Source: Mesorhizobium ciceri biovar biserrulae WSM1271
GTDB lineage: Bacteria > Pseudomonadota > Alphaproteobacteria > Rhizobiales > Rhizobiaceae
Assembly (NCBI RefSeq): GCF_000185905.1
Contig: NC_014923.1
Location: 1,821,501 to 1,885,500 of the forward strand
Reading direction: 5' to 3'
DNA length: 64,000 nt
Shown: one piece after another, positions 52,108-62,486 of the stretch
Position numbering within the stretch: the stretch's first letter is position 1
How the letters are laid out: each line of letters opens with the position of its first letter
Program-made: the position numbers and the translations under genes
Notes under the pieces: generated by a model
What the model was told of the DNA's origin: nothing
Database searches by the model: none
The model's input: only the letters and a program-made list of their open reading frames with translations

Positions 52108-53811
52108 ATGACACTGAACGGTTGGATACAGATCCTGGTCTATTGCGGGATCGTGATATTGCTGGTGAAGCCGCTCGGCGGCTACATGCACCGCGTCTTC
52201 GACGGCGACCGGACGCTGCTCTCGCCCCTCTTCGGCCCGCTCGAGCGCGGGCTGTACCGTGTTTGCGGAACCAGCGAACGGGAGGAACAGCACTGGACCA
52301 CCTACGCGGTCGCCCTGCTGCTCTTCAACCTCGCCGGCTTCCTGGTGCTCTACGCCCTGCAGCGCCTGCAGGGCAGCCTGCCCTACAACCCGGCCGGCAT
52401 GACAGCGGTTGAACCAGGGCTCGCCTTCAACACCGCCGCCAGCTTCATGACCAACACCAACTGGCAGAACTATGGTGGCGAGAGCACGATGTCCTATCTC
52501 GTGCAGATGGCCGGGCTGACGGTGCAGAACTTCGTTTCGGCGGCCACGGGCATTGCCATCGCCATCGCGCTGATCCGCGGCTTTGCCCGGGCTTCGGGCA
52601 AGTCGATCGGCAATTTCTGGGTCGATATGACCCGCTCCACACTCTATTTGCTGCTGCCGTTCTGCGTCGTGCTGACGCTGGCCTATGTCTGGCTCGGCAT
52701 GCCGCAGACGCTGGGCGCCTATGTCAACGCCACGACGCTCGAAGGCGCGCAGCAGACCATCGCCGTCGGCCCGGTCGCTTCGCAGGTGGCCATCAAGATG
52801 CTCGGCACCAATGGCGGCGGCTTCTTCAACGCCAATGCCGCGCACCCGTTCGAGAACCCCGACGCGATCTCCAACCTGATCCAGATGGTGTCGATCTTCG
52901 CCATCGGCGCCGCCTTGACCAATGTCTTCGGCCGCATGATCGGCAACCAGCGCCAGGGCTGGGCGATCCTCTCGGCCATGGGCGTCATGTTCATCGCCGG
53001 TGTCGCCATCTGCTACTGGGCGGAAGCCGCCGGCAACCCGCTGGTGCATGCGCTGGGCATCGACGGCGGCAACATGGAGGGCAAGGAGACACGTTTCGGC
53101 ATCGCCTTGTCGGCGCTGTTTGCCGTCATCACCACGGCCGCTTCCTGCGGCGCCGTCAACGCCATGCACGGCTCGTTCACGGCGCTCGGCGGCATGATCC
53201 CGATCATCAACATGCAGCTTGGCGAAGTCATCGTCGGCGGTGTCGGCGCGGGCCTCTATGGCATCCTGATGTACATCGTCGTCGCCGTCTTCGTCGCCGG
53301 CCTGATGGCCGGTCGCACGCCCGAGTATCTCGGCAAGAAGATCGAGGCCAAGGAGGTCAAGATGGCGATGCTGGCCATACTGTGCCTGCCGCTGGCGATG
53401 CTGATCTTCACGGCCATCGCCGTCGTGCTGCCGACCGGCGTGGCGTCGATGGGCAATGCCGGCCCGCATGGCTTCTCCGAGGTCCTCTATGCCTACACGT
53501 CGGCGGCGGCCAACAACGGTTCGGCCTTTGGCGGCCTCAGCGGCAACACGCCCTGGTACAACATCACCATCGGCATCGGCATGCTGATGGGCCGCTTCCT
53601 GGTCATCATCCCGGCGCTGGCCATTGCCGGCTCGCTGGTGGCGAAGAAAACGGTTCCGGCCTCCGCCGGCACCTTCCCGACCGACGGCCCGCTGTTCGTC
53701 GGGCTGCTGATCGGCGTCATCCTGATCGTCGGTGGCCTCACCTTCTTCCCCGCGCTCGCCGTCGGACCGATCATCGAGCACCTGGCGATGGCTCACGGGC
53801 AGACCTTCTGA
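52108..53811 (+). CDS. kdpA: Potassium-transporting ATPase potassium-binding subunit
   Basis: A 567-residue polytopic protein that forms the potassium channel of KdpFABC. The four selectivity-filter loops are visible: [53 protein letters not shown] and [17 protein letters not shown]. Length is normal. It follows kdpF and is followed after seven bases by a small membrane-protein gene not found in the textbook operon. Confidence 0.97.
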   Translation: MTLNGWIQILVYCGIVILLVKPLGGYMHRVFDGDRTLLSPLFGPLERGLYRVCGTSEREEQHWTTYAVALLLFNLAGFLVLYALQRLQGSLPYNPAGMTAVEPGLAFNTAASFMTNTNWQNYGGESTMSYLVQMAGLTVQNFVSAATGIAIAIALIRGFARASGKSIGNFWVDMTRSTLYLLLPFCVVLTLAYVWLGMPQTLGAYVNATTLEGAQQTIAVGPVASQVAIKMLGTNGGGFFNANAAHPFENPDAISNLIQMVSIFAIGAALTNVFGRMIGNQRQGWAILSAMGVMFIAGVAICYWAEAAGNPLVHALGIDGGNMEGKETRFGIALSALFAVITTAASCGAVNAMHGSFTALGGMIPIINMQLGEVIVGGVGAGLYGILMYIVVAVFVAGLMAGRTPEYLGKKIEAKEVKMAMLAILCLPLAMLIFTAIAVVLPTGVASMGNAGPHGFSEVLYAYTSAAANNGSAFGGLSGNTPWYNITIGIGMLMGRFLVIIPALAIAGSLVAKKTVPASAGTFPTDGPLFVGLLIGVILIVGGLTFFPALAVGPIIEHLAMAHGQTF

Positions 53812-53818
53812 GGCCGCC

Positions 53819-54034
53819 ATGTCGTGGTTCAATGCCATGCGCCGCAAGGTCGCCCACAGGGACGATCACGGAAAGGAGGAGGGACCTCCTCCTTTCCCGA
53901 CCCTATCGACGTTTCTCGGCCTTGCGGCAGTCATGCTCGTCCTCTGGCTGCTGGCCTACGGGCCGCCCCATCTCTTTTCGGCATCCGATCATCCGGTGCC
54001 GTCCAACAACACCGAAGCCGGAGCTTCAAAATGA
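53819..54034 (+). CDS. Extra single-pass membrane protein between kdpA and kdpB
   Basis: A 71-residue protein with a basic/polar N-terminus, a Pro-rich stretch ([12 protein letters not shown]), one membrane helix ([16 protein letters not shown]) and a polar tail. It starts seven bases after kdpA and its stop overlaps the kdpB ATG (ATGA), so it is part of the operon. I do not recognise a family. Position suggests a regulatory or stabilising subunit of the Kdp pump, in the manner of KdpF. Confidence 0.75.
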   Translation: MSWFNAMRRKVAHRDDHGKEEGPPPFPTLSTFLGLAAVMLVLWLLAYGPPHLFSASDHPVPSNNTEAGASK

Positions 54035-56124
54035 GCAACTCGAAATCAGCCAGCATCATGGATGCCGGCATCCTGCTTCCCGCCATCGGCGGCGCCTTCC
54101 GCAAGCTCGACCCGCGCACGCTGGCCAGGAACCCGGTGATGTTCGTCGTTGCCGTCGTCTCGGCGCTCACCACGGTGCTGTTCGTCAAGGACCTGGTCTC
54201 AGGCGGCGGCAATCTCGGCTTCACGCTGCAGATCATCATCTGGCTTTGGTTCACCGTGCTGTTCGCCAACTTCGCCGAAGCGGTCGCAGAAGGCCGCGGC
54301 AAGGCGCAGGCGGATTCGCTGCGCAAGGCACGCACCGAGACCAAGGCCAAGCTTTTGACCGGTGAAGACCGCACCAAATACAAACTTGTGCCCGGCACCA
54401 GCCTCAAGGTCGGCGATGCCGTGCTGGTCGAGGCCGGCGACATCATCCCGTCCGACGGCGAAGTGATCGAAGGCGTCGCTTCGGTCAACGAGGCCGCGAT
54501 CACGGGCGAATCCGCGCCGGTGATCCGCGAATCCGGCGGCGATCGTTCGGCGGTCACCGGCGGCACGCAGGTGCTGTCCGACTGGGTTCGCGTGCGCATC
54601 ACGGCGGCTTCCGGCCACACCTTCCTCGACCGCATGATCTCGCTGGTCGAAGGTGCGGAGCGCCAGAAGACGCCGAACGAGATCGCGCTCAACATCCTGC
54701 TCGTCGGCATGACGCTGATCTTCGTGCTGGCGACCGCGACGATCCCGAGTTTTGCTTCCTATTCGGGCGGCTATATTTCGGTGACCGTTCTGGTGGCGCT
54801 GTTCGTCACCTTGATCCCGACCACGATCGGGGCGCTGCTTTCGGCCATCGGCATCGCGGGCATGGACCGTCTGGTGCGATTCAACGTGCTGGCCATGTCG
54901 GGTCGCGCCGTGGAAGCCGCAGGCGACGTCGACACGCTGCTGCTCGACAAGACCGGCACGATCACGCTCGGCAACCGCCAGGCGACGCAGTTCCGCCCGG
55001 TCAAGGGCGTCACCGAACAGGAACTGGCCGACGCGGCCCAGCTTGCCTCGCTCGCCGACGAAACGCCGGAAGGCCGTTCCATCGTCGTGCTGGCCAAGGA
55101 GAAATACGCCATCCGCGCCCGCGACATGGCAACGCTGCACGCCACCTTCGTGCCCTTCACAGCACAGACCCGTATGAGCGGCGTCGACATCGATGGTTCG
55201 TCGGTGCGCAAGGGCGCCGTGGATTCCGTGCTTGCCCATGTCAACCAATCGACGGTCGCAGCCCATGCCACGCGGCCCGGCAGCGATACCGTCAGGGATC
55301 TCCAGGCCATCGCCGACGAGATCGCCAAGTCCGGCGGCACGCCGCTGGCGGTCGAACGCGACGGCCGCCTGCTCGGCGTCATCCACCTCAAGGACATCGT
55401 CAAGGGCGGCATCAGGGAGCGCTTCACCGAACTGCGCCGCATGGGCATCCGCACGGTGATGATCACCGGCGACAACCCGATGACGGCGGCGGCGATCGCC
55501 GCGGAAGCCGGCGTCGACGACTTCCTCGCCCAGGCCACACCGGAGGACAAGCTGAAGCTGATCCGCGACGAACAGGCCAAGGGCAAGCTGGTTGCCATGT
55601 GCGGCGACGGCACCAACGATGCGCCGGCCCTCGCGCAAGCCGATGTCGGTGTCGCCATGAACACCGGCACGGTCGCCGCCCGCGAGGCCGGCAACATGAT
55701 CGATCTCGACAGCGATCCGACCAAGCTCATCGAGATCGTCGAGATCGGCAAGGCGCTCTTGATGACGCGGGGTTCGCTGACGACCTTCTCGATCGCCAAC
55801 GACGTCGCCAAATATTTCGCCATCATCCCGGCGATGTTCGCCGTCTTCTACGTCGCACCGGGACAGACGACCGGTCCGCTGCAGGCACTCAACGTCATGC
55901 ATCTGGCGACGCCGCAGAGTGCCATCCTGTCGGCCATCATCTTCAACGCGCTGATCATTATCGCGCTGATCCCGCTGTCGCTGAAGGGCGTCAAATATCG
56001 GGCCATCGGCGCCGGCGCGCTGCTCAGCCGCAATCTTCTCGTCTACGGCCTCGGCGGCCTCATCGTGCCTTTCGTCGGCATCAAGGCGATCGACATGATC
56101 GTCACCACGCTTGGCCTCGCTTAA
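54031..56124 (+). CDS. kdpB: Potassium-transporting P-type ATPase subunit B
   Basis: The 697-residue catalytic subunit that hydrolyses ATP. It has the P-type phosphorylation motif DKTGTITLG at Asp306, the actuator ITGESAPV near residue 160 and the hinge [14 protein letters not shown]. The late [21 protein letters not shown] completes the core. An open frame continues upstream inside the small gene; this ATG overlaps that gene's stop and gives the normal length. Confidence 0.97.
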   Translation: MSNSKSASIMDAGILLPAIGGAFRKLDPRTLARNPVMFVVAVVSALTTVLFVKDLVSGGGNLGFTLQIIIWLWFTVLFANFAEAVAEGRGKAQADSLRKARTETKAKLLTGEDRTKYKLVPGTSLKVGDAVLVEAGDIIPSDGEVIEGVASVNEAAITGESAPVIRESGGDRSAVTGGTQVLSDWVRVRITAASGHTFLDRMISLVEGAERQKTPNEIALNILLVGMTLIFVLATATIPSFASYSGGYISVTVLVALFVTLIPTTIGALLSAIGIAGMDRLVRFNVLAMSGRAVEAAGDVDTLLLDKTGTITLGNRQATQFRPVKGVTEQELADAAQLASLADETPEGRSIVVLAKEKYAIRARDMATLHATFVPFTAQTRMSGVDIDGSSVRKGAVDSVLAHVNQSTVAAHATRPGSDTVRDLQAIADEIAKSGGTPLAVERDGRLLGVIHLKDIVKGGIRERFTELRRMGIRTVMITGDNPMTAAAIAAEAGVDDFLAQATPEDKLKLIRDEQAKGKLVAMCGDGTNDAPALAQADVGVAMNTGTVAAREAGNMIDLDSDPTKLIEIVEIGKALLMTRGSLTTFSIANDVAKYFAIIPAMFAVFYVAPGQTTGPLQALNVMHLATPQSAILSAIIFNALIIIALIPLSLKGVKYRAIGAGALLSRNLLVYGLGGLIVPFVGIKAIDMIVTTLGLA

Positions 56125-56126
56125 CT

Positions 56127-56183
56127 CTTTGTTTTAACGCAATTCCCTAGGGAAAACCGCTTCACACTTTTCCTGGAATTGCT
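56127..56183. repeat. Rhizobial intergenic repeat (RIME-like), copy C
   Basis: The arms GCAATTCC (56139-56146) and GGAATTGC (56175-56182) enclose GGAAAA/TTTTCC arms, preceded by a TTTGTTTTAACG linker like that of copies A and B. It sits inside the kdp operon between kdpB and kdpC, ending about 16 bases before the kdpC start. Confidence 0.65.
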
Positions 56184-56198
56184 TTGAGGAACATCTCC

Positions 56199-56765
56199 AT
56201 GCTCACCCAGATAAGACCCGCGATCATCATGATCGTCTTCTTCACGGTCCTGACCGGCCTGATCTATCCCCTGGGCATGACCGGCATCGCCCAGGCGCTG
56301 TTTCCGCGGCAGGCCAATGGCAGCCTGGTCGAGAGGGACGGCAAGATCATCGGCTCCGAATCGATCGGCCAGGGGTTTGCCAGCGACAAGTATTTCCACG
56401 GCCGCCCCTCGGCTGCCGGCGACGGCTACAATGCAGCCGCCTCGAGCGGCAGCAATCTCGGTCCGACCAATCCCAAGCTGATCGATCGTATCAAGGGCGA
56501 GGCCGAGAAGTTGAAAGCGGAAAACCCGAACCAGCCTGTGCCGATGGATCTGGTGACGACGTCCGGCAGTGGCCTCGATCCCGACATCAGCCCGGAAGCC
56601 GCCTACTTCCAGGTCGCCCGGGTGGCCAAGGCCAGGGGCATCGAGGAAGCCAGGGTCAAGGCGCTTGTCGATGCCCAAGTCGAGGGCAGGGAACTCGGCT
56701 TCATGGGCGAGCCTGTGGTCAATGTGCTTGGCCTCAACCTTGCGCTGGACGTAGCGAAAGAGTGA
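56199..56765 (+). CDS. kdpC: Potassium-transporting ATPase subunit C
   Basis: A 188-residue subunit with one N-terminal membrane helix ([21 protein letters not shown]) and a periplasmic domain. Family motifs are [32 protein letters not shown] and the [20 protein letters not shown] stretch. A GAGGAA site lies at good distance from this ATG, directly downstream of repeat copy C. It completes the KdpFABC complex. Confidence 0.96.
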   Translation: MLTQIRPAIIMIVFFTVLTGLIYPLGMTGIAQALFPRQANGSLVERDGKIIGSESIGQGFASDKYFHGRPSAAGDGYNAAASSGSNLGPTNPKLIDRIKGEAEKLKAENPNQPVPMDLVTTSGSGLDPDISPEAAYFQVARVAKARGIEEARVKALVDAQVEGRELGFMGEPVVNVLGLNLALDVAKE

Positions 56766-56819
56766 ATGGCGGCGGCCGGGGATCGACAGTACCCCCGGCG
56801 CCATCCATGATCGATCCCG

Positions 56820-59549
56820 ATGCCTGACGACAGAAGCAGCGACACCAGACCCTCGCCCGACGCACTGCTTGACCATGCCGAGCGGGAGGGTCGCGGCCGC
56901 CTGAGAATTTTCCTCGGCGCGGCACCCGGCGTCGGCAAAACCTATGAGATGCTGATGTCGGGCCGCGCCAGGCTGGCCGACGGCGTGGATGTGGTGATCG
57001 GCGTCGTCGAGACGCATGGCCGCAAGGAGACGCTGGCCCTGGTCGAGGGCTATGAGGTCATTCCCCGCCGCAAGGTCGACTACAAGGGGCGCATCCTCGA
57101 CGAGATGGATATCGATGCCATCCTCGCCCGGCGCCCGGCGCTGGTTCTTGTCGACGAACTCGCCCACACCAATGCGCCCGGCAGCCGCCATCCCAAGCGC
57201 TACCTCGACGTCCAGGAGATCCTGACGCACGGCATCGACGTCTATACGACGCTCAACATCCAGCATGTCGAAAGCCTGAACGACGTCGTCGCCCAGATCA
57301 CCAAGGTCAGGGTCCGCGAGACGGTTCCCGATTCCATCATCGACCAGGCCGACGATGTCGAGATCATCGATCTCACCCCCGACGACCTGATCAAGCGGCT
57401 CGAGGAAGGCAAGGTCTATTTCCCCAACACCGCGCAGCGCGCGATCGAGAACTATTTCTCACCGGGCAATCTGACGGCGCTCAGGGAACTGGCGCTGCGC
57501 CGCACCGCGCAGCGTGTCGACGACCAGTTGCTCATCCATATGCAGGCGCACGCCATTCCCGGACCGTGGGCGGCAGGCGAAAGGGTCCTCGTCTGCCTCG
57601 ACGCGCGACCTGGAGGAGCGGCCCGCGTGCGCTATGCACGCAGGCTGGCCGACCGGCTGCGTGCTCCTTGGACGGCGCTGCACGTCGACAGCACGCGCTC
57701 GGCCAGCATGCCCGAGGATGACAAGGACCGGCTGGCGACGAACCTGCGCCTTGCCCAGCAGCTTGGCGCCGAGGTGACGACCATTCCGGGTCAGAATGTG
57801 GCGCAGGACATCGTGCGTTATGCGACGGCGAACAATTTTACCCATATCGTCGTGGGCAGGCCGACCCGGTCGCGCTGGCGCGAATTGATCGAAGGCTCGC
57901 TCACCTACGATCTCATCCGCAATGCCGGCGATATCAGCGTCCATGTCATTTCGGGAAGCGAACGCGGCACCGAGGCGGCGTCGCGGAGCGTCAAGGCGGC
58001 CGACGAGCAGCGGCAGTTCGAAATCCGGCCCTATCTCAAGGCGACGGCCTTTGTCATCGGCTCGCTCGCCTTCGCCGTCCTTCTCGATCAGTTTCTCGAC
58101 GTTCGCAATCTGGCGATCATTCTGCTCATCGGGGTGCTGGCATCGGCGGTGACCGGCGGCCTGTGGCCGGCTCTGTATGCTTGTTTCGTCAGCGCCCTTG
58201 CTTTCAATTATTTCTTCCTGGAGCCGCGCTATACGCTGACGATCAGGGATCCGGAGAGCATCGTCGCGCTTGGCGTCTTTCTCGTCGTTGCGGTCATTGC
58301 CAGCAATCTGACGGCGCGCGTGCAGCGCCAGGCGGTCGCCGCCCGCTCGCGGGCGCGGGCGACCGAGGATATCTACCTCTTTTCGAAGAAGCTCGCCGGC
58401 GCCGGGACGCTGGACGACGTTCTCTGGGCCACCGCCTTCCAGATCGCCTCGATGCTGAAGCTGCGCGTGGTGCTGCTTTTGCCGGAAGACGGGACGATCA
58501 CCGTCAAGGCCGGCTATCCGCCTGACGACACGCTGGCCGAAGCCGACATCGCCGCCGCCCGCTGGGCCTGGGAGCATAATCGTGCCGCGGGTCGCGGCGC
58601 CGACACGCTTCCGGGCGCCAAGCGCCTCTATCTGCCCTTGCGGACAGGACGCACGGCCATCGGGGTCGTCGGCCTCGACAACGACAAGCAGGGGCCGCTG
58701 CTGACGCCCGAGCAGCAGCGGCTTCTCGACGCATTGGCCGACCAGGCGGCGGTCGCTATCGAGCGTATCCAACTGGTCGCCGACGTCGACCGGGCCAAGC
58801 TCGCCGCCGAGGCGGACAGGCTGCGCTCGGCGCTGCTCACCTCCATTTCCCATGATCTGAAGACGCCGCTCGCCGCCATCATGGGCGCCGCTGGCACGCT
58901 GCGGGATTTTTCAGCAGCACTTCCCGAACCGGACCGGGCCGAACTGCTGTCGACGGTGCTCGACGAATCCGAGCGGTTGAACCGCTTCATCGCCAATCTG
59001 CTCGACATGACCAAGATCGAGTCCGGCGCGATGGAGCCGAACTACGCCTTTCACTATGTCGGCGACATCGTCGGCTCCGCCCTGCAAAGGGCCAGGAAAA
59101 TCATCGGCGAGCACAAGATCGAGACGGACATTCCCAGGGATTTGCCGATGTTGAAGGTCGACCCGGTGCTGTTCGAGCAAGCGTTGTTCAATCTTCTCGA
59201 CAATGCGGCGAAATATGCCCCGGCCGGCTCGACGATCCGCGTCCAAGGCTGGACCGACAATGGCTCCGTCCTGCTGCAGATCATGGATGAAGGGCCGGGC
59301 ATTCCTCCCGGCGATCTGGAACGGATTTTCGACACCTTCTACCGGGTGCGCAAGCGCGACCAGATCCGCGCCGGCACCGGGCTCGGCCTGTCGATCTGCC
59401 GCGGCTTCATAGAGGCGATGGGTGGCACGATCACGGCGGCAAACCGGACCGACGGTTCGGGCGCGGTCTTCACCATCAAAATGCCCAAGCCGGCAAATCC
59501 GCCCAATTTCGACGCTTCGAATACCGACGATGTGGGTGACCTGGCATGA
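56820..59549 (+). CDS. kdpD: Sensor histidine kinase KdpD
   Basis: A 909-residue membrane sensor. The N-terminal KdpD domain has the Walker-like FLGAAPGVGKTYEML (residues 31-45), then a universal-stress-like domain (about 250-375). Four membrane helices lie around 400-500, followed by a GAF-type region (about 525-650). The kinase core has the phospho-accepting His near 678 in SISHDLKTPLAAI, and DEGPGIPPGDLERIF with GTGLGLSICRGF. It senses potassium limitation and phosphorylates KdpE. Its stop overlaps kdpE. Confidence 0.96.
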   Translation: MPDDRSSDTRPSPDALLDHAEREGRGRLRIFLGAAPGVGKTYEMLMSGRARLADGVDVVIGVVETHGRKETLALVEGYEVIPRRKVDYKGRILDEMDIDAILARRPALVLVDELAHTNAPGSRHPKRYLDVQEILTHGIDVYTTLNIQHVESLNDVVAQITKVRVRETVPDSIIDQADDVEIIDLTPDDLIKRLEEGKVYFPNTAQRAIENYFSPGNLTALRELALRRTAQRVDDQLLIHMQAHAIPGPWAAGERVLVCLDARPGGAARVRYARRLADRLRAPWTALHVDSTRSASMPEDDKDRLATNLRLAQQLGAEVTTIPGQNVAQDIVRYATANNFTHIVVGRPTRSRWRELIEGSLTYDLIRNAGDISVHVISGSERGTEAASRSVKAADEQRQFEIRPYLKATAFVIGSLAFAVLLDQFLDVRNLAIILLIGVLASAVTGGLWPALYACFVSALAFNYFFLEPRYTLTIRDPESIVALGVFLVVAVIASNLTARVQRQAVAARSRARATEDIYLFSKKLAGAGTLDDVLWATAFQIASMLKLRVVLLLPEDGTITVKAGYPPDDTLAEADIAAARWAWEHNRAAGRGADTLPGAKRLYLPLRTGRTAIGVVGLDNDKQGPLLTPEQQRLLDALADQAAVAIERIQLVADVDRAKLAAEADRLRSALLTSISHDLKTPLAAIMGAAGTLRDFSAALPEPDRAELLSTVLDESERLNRFIANLLDMTKIESGAMEPNYAFHYVGDIVGSALQRARKIIGEHKIETDIPRDLPMLKVDPVLFEQALFNLLDNAAKYAPAGSTIRVQGWTDNGSVLLQIMDEGPGIPPGDLERIFDTFYRVRKRDQIRAGTGLGLSICRGFIEAMGGTITAANRTDGSGAVFTIKMPKPANPPNFDASNTDDVGDLA

Positions 59550-60238
59550 CAAACTCGAACGTCAGGATACTGGTCGTCGATGACGAGCCGCCGATCCGCA
59601 AGCTGCTGCGCGTCGGCCTCGGCAGCCAGGGCTACGCGATCAGCGAGGCGCCGAATGCCAGGGCGGCCATCGAGCTGATGGAGGCGGAGAAGCCGGACCT
59701 CGTCTTGCTCGACCTTGGCCTGCCCGGCATGAGTGGCCATGAGTTGCTGCGCAAATGGCGCGACGACGGCCTCGACATTCCGGTGGTCATCCTGTCCAGC
59801 CGGACCGACGAGGCCGGTATCGTCCAGGCCCTGGAGCTCGGCGCGGACGACTATGTCACCAAACCCTTCGGCATGAACGAACTGGTCGCACGCATCCGCG
59901 TGGCGCTCCGCCACAAGTTCCAGCAGCAGGGAGAGAAGCCGATTTTCCAGACCGGCGATCTCAGCGTCGATCTGGTCAAGCGCATCGTCAAGGTCGAGGG
60001 CAAGGAGGTAAAGCTGTCGCCGAAGGAATACGACATCCTGCGCATGCTGGTGCAGCACGCCGGCAAGGTGCTGACCCACCATTTCCTGTTGAAGCAGGTC
60101 TGGGGCGACTCGACCGACGTGCAGTATCTCAGGGTCTATGTGCGGCAGCTCAGGCAGAAGATCGAGAAGAGCCCCGACCAGCCGCGCTACATCACCACCG
60201 AGACCGGCGTCGGCTACCGCCTGCGCGAGGTCGAATGA
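59546..60238 (+). CDS. kdpE: Response regulator KdpE
   Basis: A 230-residue OmpR-type regulator. The receiver has the acidic pair in VVDDEPPIRKL, the phospho-acceptor Asp56 in LVLLDLGLPGMSG and the Lys in YVTKPFGMNEL. The winged-helix output domain (about 130-228) ends GVGYRLRE. It should activate the kdp promoter upstream of 51902. It overlaps kdpD by four bases. Confidence 0.96.
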   Translation: MTNSNVRILVVDDEPPIRKLLRVGLGSQGYAISEAPNARAAIELMEAEKPDLVLLDLGLPGMSGHELLRKWRDDGLDIPVVILSSRTDEAGIVQALELGADDYVTKPFGMNELVARIRVALRHKFQQQGEKPIFQTGDLSVDLVKRIVKVEGKEVKLSPKEYDILRMLVQHAGKVLTHHFLLKQVWGDSTDVQYLRVYVRQLRQKIEKSPDQPRYITTETGVGYRLREVE

Positions 60239-60253
60239 GCGGGTTGGGCGCTT

Positions 60254-61690
60254 CTAGCCAGTAGCTTCCAGCTGCTGGCCAAGCGGCCTGGAAATCCGCA
60301 AGGCCGCGAGACAGCCGACAATGCCGAGCGGGACGAAGGCAAGAAACAGCCAGGACGCGACATTCGCCGCCGCGTCGTGGTTCAAACCTTGCGAAAAGCC
60401 GCTGGCATTGGCGACGATGCCGGCAAGGGCTGCACCCACGGCGTAGCCGATGCGCTGCATGGTCGGCACCGCCGCCGAGGCGATGGTCTGCTCGCTCTTC
60501 GGGGCGGAGGCGACGATGACGCGTGTCAGGAACGGCCAGGCGATGCCGAAGCCGCCGCCTTGCAAGAGGGCGCAGATCAGGATGAGCGGGATGGAACCCA
60601 GGGGTATCGTGTAGGCAAAGCCGGCGATGCCGGCCGCGATCATCACCGCGCCGCCGATGATAATCAGCCGCTCGCGCCGCGGCGGCGCGTTGGCGACCAG
60701 GATCGACAGGATCGACCAGGCGATCGATTCGGCGGCGATGATGTAGCCGGTGGTCAGCAGCGGAATGTCGTGAAGGCTGGTCAGCAGCAGCGGCCCGTAG
60801 ACGCCGAAGGAACAGGTGGCCACCGAAAAGGCGGCAACCATGGTCATGCCGGCGCCGACCGGCGTGCGCCATGAGAACAGCCGCGCCGGGAACAGCCGCG
60901 AAAGCGGCTTCAGCGCGTCGATGGTGAAGAACAGCAGCAGGCCGATGAGGCCGAAGGCCATCAGCAGCGAAGAGCGCAGCAAGGCGATGTCGACGCCGGC
61001 CGAGGCGATCAGCACCACGGCAACGGCAAGGCAGGCAAGGGCCGCGAACGGGAAGGGCGGCGCCCCGCCTGCGCTCGCCTTCGGCCTCGTCGCCTCCGGC
61101 GTGTCGAGCACGATGAAACTTGCCAGCGCCATGGCTGCGCCGCCGAGGGTGAAGATGCCGAAGGCCCAGCGCCATGACAAAAGCTCGGTCATGATCGCGC
61201 CGAGCAATGGTCCGCTGAAGGCGGCGACGCCCCAGATCGCCGACATGATGCCGAAAAGCTGCGGCCAGATGGCGCGCGAGAACAGTCGTTCGACCGAGAC
61301 GAAGGCCAGCGACACCAGCGCACCGCCGCCAAGTCCTTCGATCAGGCGGCCGGCGAGGAACAGTTGCATGGAAGGCGAGGTGGCGCAGATCAGGGCGCCT
61401 GCTGCGTAGAGCAGGGCTGCGACCACCATGTTGGTGCGCAAGGGGACATAACTCACCAGCCGTCCGGCGGCCGCGCCGGCAACGATGGCACCGAGTTCGT
61501 AGATCGCCAGCGACCAGCCGACGAGCTGCACGCCCGCCAGTTCGCCGACCATGGCCGGCATCACCGTTGCCACCATCGTCTCGTTGGTGGCGTGCAACAG
61601 GATGCCGAGGCTGATGAAGCAGAAGCGCGCCAGGTCGCCGCTTGCCCATAATCCGCGCCAGTCGACCTTGTTTGTGCTGATCCCGGTCAT
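60254..61690 (-). CDS. MFS transporter
   Basis: A 478-residue polytopic transporter with about 12-14 helices. An acidic/polar pair in ATNETMVATVMPAMVGEL matches the motif of drug:proton antiporters (DHA2-like). Further motifs are EGLGGGALVSLAFV and GPLLGAIMTELLSWRWAFGIF. Substrate unknown, possibly an exporter of toxic compounds. The open frame extends about 49 codons upstream of the ATG used. It is convergent with kdpE, 15 bases apart. Confidence 0.87.
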   Translation of the reverse strand: MTGISTNKVDWRGLWASGDLARFCFISLGILLHATNETMVATVMPAMVGELAGVQLVGWSLAIYELGAIVAGAAAGRLVSYVPLRTNMVVAALLYAAGALICATSPSMQLFLAGRLIEGLGGGALVSLAFVSVERLFSRAIWPQLFGIMSAIWGVAAFSGPLLGAIMTELLSWRWAFGIFTLGGAAMALASFIVLDTPEATRPKASAGGAPPFPFAALACLAVAVVLIASAGVDIALLRSSLLMAFGLIGLLLFFTIDALKPLSRLFPARLFSWRTPVGAGMTMVAAFSVATCSFGVYGPLLLTSLHDIPLLTTGYIIAAESIAWSILSILVANAPPRRERLIIIGGAVMIAAGIAGFAYTIPLGSIPLILICALLQGGGFGIAWPFLTRVIVASAPKSEQTIASAAVPTMQRIGYAVGAALAGIVANASGFSQGLNHDAAANVASWLFLAFVPLGIVGCLAALRISRPLGQQLEATG

Positions 61691-61912
61691 TTCCACCCCT
61701 GTCTTGCATATCTCGACGCCAGCGCAGGACGCCAGAAGCCAGTGCGGCTTTCCGGCAGGACCATGCGGTTCGACAGCGCCGGATCGGGCGCCGCATCGAG
61801 GCGTTGTTGCGTTCGGGGCAGGCTTGTAAAACCTCAACCGGGGTTGAGCTCAAGCGGTTTTTTGAGGACCGTTCGCGCGGCAGCCTTTCCGATTGGCGGG
61901 TTCGTTGCGCGA

Positions 61913-62395
61913 TCAGTTCTCGGTGCTGCGCAGCTGGAACTGGCTGACGCCGATCGCGAGGTTCATGCCGGTCTGCGTCTGCAAGCTGAGCGGCTGCAAG
62001 GTGAAGGCCTGAGCGGAGCCGCCGACCAGGAGATTGGCGCCGGCGCCGACGGCGGCCGTCACCTCGGCGCTGGCGCCGATGTAGTCGCCGGCCAGCGCAC
62101 CCGGCGCGTAGATGTTCTTCAGCGGCGTCAGCACGATCCACTGCATGACCGTCTGCTTCGTCGTGCCGATGTCTAGGCCGTATTTGTTGACGGCGCCGAA
62201 ATAGGCTTCCGGCGCGAAGCTCTTGTCGGCGGGGTTGAAGGTGCAGCTCAGATCCTTGCTCGAGCCGAAGATGAAGCCGGTGCCGCCGCCAATGGCACAG
62301 TCAAGCGTACCGAGCTCTATGCCTCGGTCCTGCGCCTGCGCTGCTCCGACAAACACGGTAGCGAATATGGCAGCAGCAATGGCTGTCTTCAGCAT
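61913..62395 (-). CDS. DUF992 family exported protein, copy 1
   Basis: A 160-residue exported protein with a signal peptide (about 1-21, ending AAQA). The DUF992 pattern is ELGTLDCAIGGGTGFIFGSSKD, then YFGAVNKYGLDIG and TAAVGAGANLLVGGS. The family is alphaproteobacterial and of unknown function. It is paralogous to the next gene upstream on the same strand; the two are separated by a terminator hairpin. Confidence 0.85.
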   Translation of the reverse strand: MLKTAIAAAIFATVFVGAAQAQDRGIELGTLDCAIGGGTGFIFGSSKDLSCTFNPADKSFAPEAYFGAVNKYGLDIGTTKQTVMQWIVLTPLKNIYAPGALAGDYIGASAEVTAAVGAGANLLVGGSAQAFTLQPLSLQTQTGMNLAIGVSQFQLRSTEN

Positions 62396-62417
62396 GATGG
62401 TCCCCTCAAAAATCAAC

Positions 62418-62450
62418 GGCGCGGAACCATCCTATCTGGTTCCGCGCCGC
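62418..62450 (-). terminator. Terminator between the two DUF992 genes
   Basis: A 13-bp perfect stem (62418-62430 with 62438-62450) with a 7-base loop is followed on the minus strand by TTGATTTTTG. It closes the upstream DUF992 gene. A second hairpin (62463-62483) lies right at the stop codon. Confidence 0.8.
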
Positions 62451-62486
62451 GGGGTGAGGGGTCATGGAGCGCACGGCTCCATGCGA

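Noticed and set aside
52048..55902. Long minus-strand open frames opposite kdpA and kdpB
   Set aside because: They are shadows of conserved kdp genes; composition is that of antisense translation.
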